DNA of 6,039 nucleotides from UMGS172 sp964634675 (GTDB lineage Bacteria > Bacillota > Clostridia > Oscillospirales > Acutalibacteraceae). Under the pieces are notes generated by a model, which worked only from the letters and a program-made list of their open reading frames with translations, did no database searches and was not told the DNA's origin. The stretch is from positions 1 to 6,039 of the forward strand of contig CAZWLH010000084.1 of the NCBI GenBank assembly GCA_964634675.1. Reading direction: 5' to 3'. Shown in pieces: positions 5,769 through 6,039 of the stretch; positions within the stretch are counted from its first letter, which is position 1, and each line of letters begins with the position of its first letter. The position numbers were made by a program, and so were the translations under genes.

Positions 5769-6039
5769 TTATACCGTTAATTTTCCGTCCAAAATGACGT
5801 ATTGCACATTAAGACCACGGTCGACTGCCACAAGGTCGGCCGCTTTTCCCTTTTCAATGCTTCCGACCGAAGAATACAACCCTAAAAGCTTGGCCGGTGC
5901 CGCAGAAAGCATTTTCGATGCATCGGCAAGCCCTATGCCGTAATCGCGGCACAGCACACGCAGGCAACGGTCGGCGGTTGCGATACTGCCGGCAAAGCTC
6001 GACATATCGGGAAGCTTTGCGACACCGTCATCGACCACG
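5769..6039 (-). CDS. nagA: N-acetylglucosamine-6-phosphate deacetylase, C-terminal part (gene runs off right edge)
   Basis: The last ~90 residues of a cytosolic amidohydrolase that converts N-acetylglucosamine-6-phosphate to glucosamine-6-phosphate plus acetate, in amino-sugar and cell-wall recycling. The visible part begins inside the protein (the first codon, GTG, encodes an internal Val). It shows the family's SSFAGSIAT segment, a helix with APAKLLGL, the SIEKGKAADLVAVD block that closes the amidohydrolase beta-sandwich, and a final VQYVILDGKL strand. Full NagA proteins are about 370-390 residues, so the catalytic barrel with its metal ligands and catalytic Asp lies outside the window. The TAA stop is at 5769-5771. 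The gene converges on the ABC operon and shares no promoter with it. The family assignment is strong. A related amidohydrolase is the only realistic alternative. Confidence 0.9.
   Translation of the reverse strand, partial: VVDDGVAKLPDMSSFAGSIATADRCLRVLCRDYGIGLADASKMLSAAPAKLLGLYSSVGSIEKGKAADLVAVDRGLNVQYVILDGKLTV

Overview
The window most likely comes from a low-to-mid GC Firmicute, probably a gut-type member of the Clostridia (Oscillospirales-like). This rests on a clear sigma-A-type promoter, GAGGTGA/AGGTGA Shine-Dalgarno sites, TTG/GTG start usage, clostridial-looking protein sequences, and intergenic palindromes that resemble repeats I associate with gut Clostridia. The taxonomic call is an inference, not a database match.

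Region 1 (1-5302) is one compact transcription unit. A promoter at 85-113 drives three same-strand genes that end at a strong rho-independent terminator (5265-5302). The genes encode an ABC exporter half-molecule with a cytosolic N-terminal domain and zinc ribbon, a small DUF1854-family protein, and a second, paralogous ABC exporter half-molecule with its own N-terminal domain and zinc ribbon. Spacing is 10 and 3 bases. The DUF1854 gene and the second transporter are in the same frame, separated only by TAG-CCT. The simplest reading is a two-subunit (or two-homodimer) type IV ABC exporter working with a DUF1854 accessory protein. The substrate is unknown. As I recall, related transporter/DUF1854 pairs in other bacteria are annotated as cyanophycin-metabolism-associated, but no cyanophycin gene is visible here.

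Region 2 (5303-5768) holds no intact gene. It contains the C-terminal relic of an IS200/REP-associated tyrosine transposase (RayT-like) on the minus strand, several CGTAGG-type REP-like palindromes in and beside the relic, and a second kind of palindromic repeat at 5702-5757.

Region 3 (5769-6039) is the 3' end of a minus-strand gene for N-acetylglucosamine-6-phosphate deacetylase (nagA). It converges on the transporter operon and runs off the right edge. It belongs to amino-sugar catabolism and shows no visible link to the transporter.
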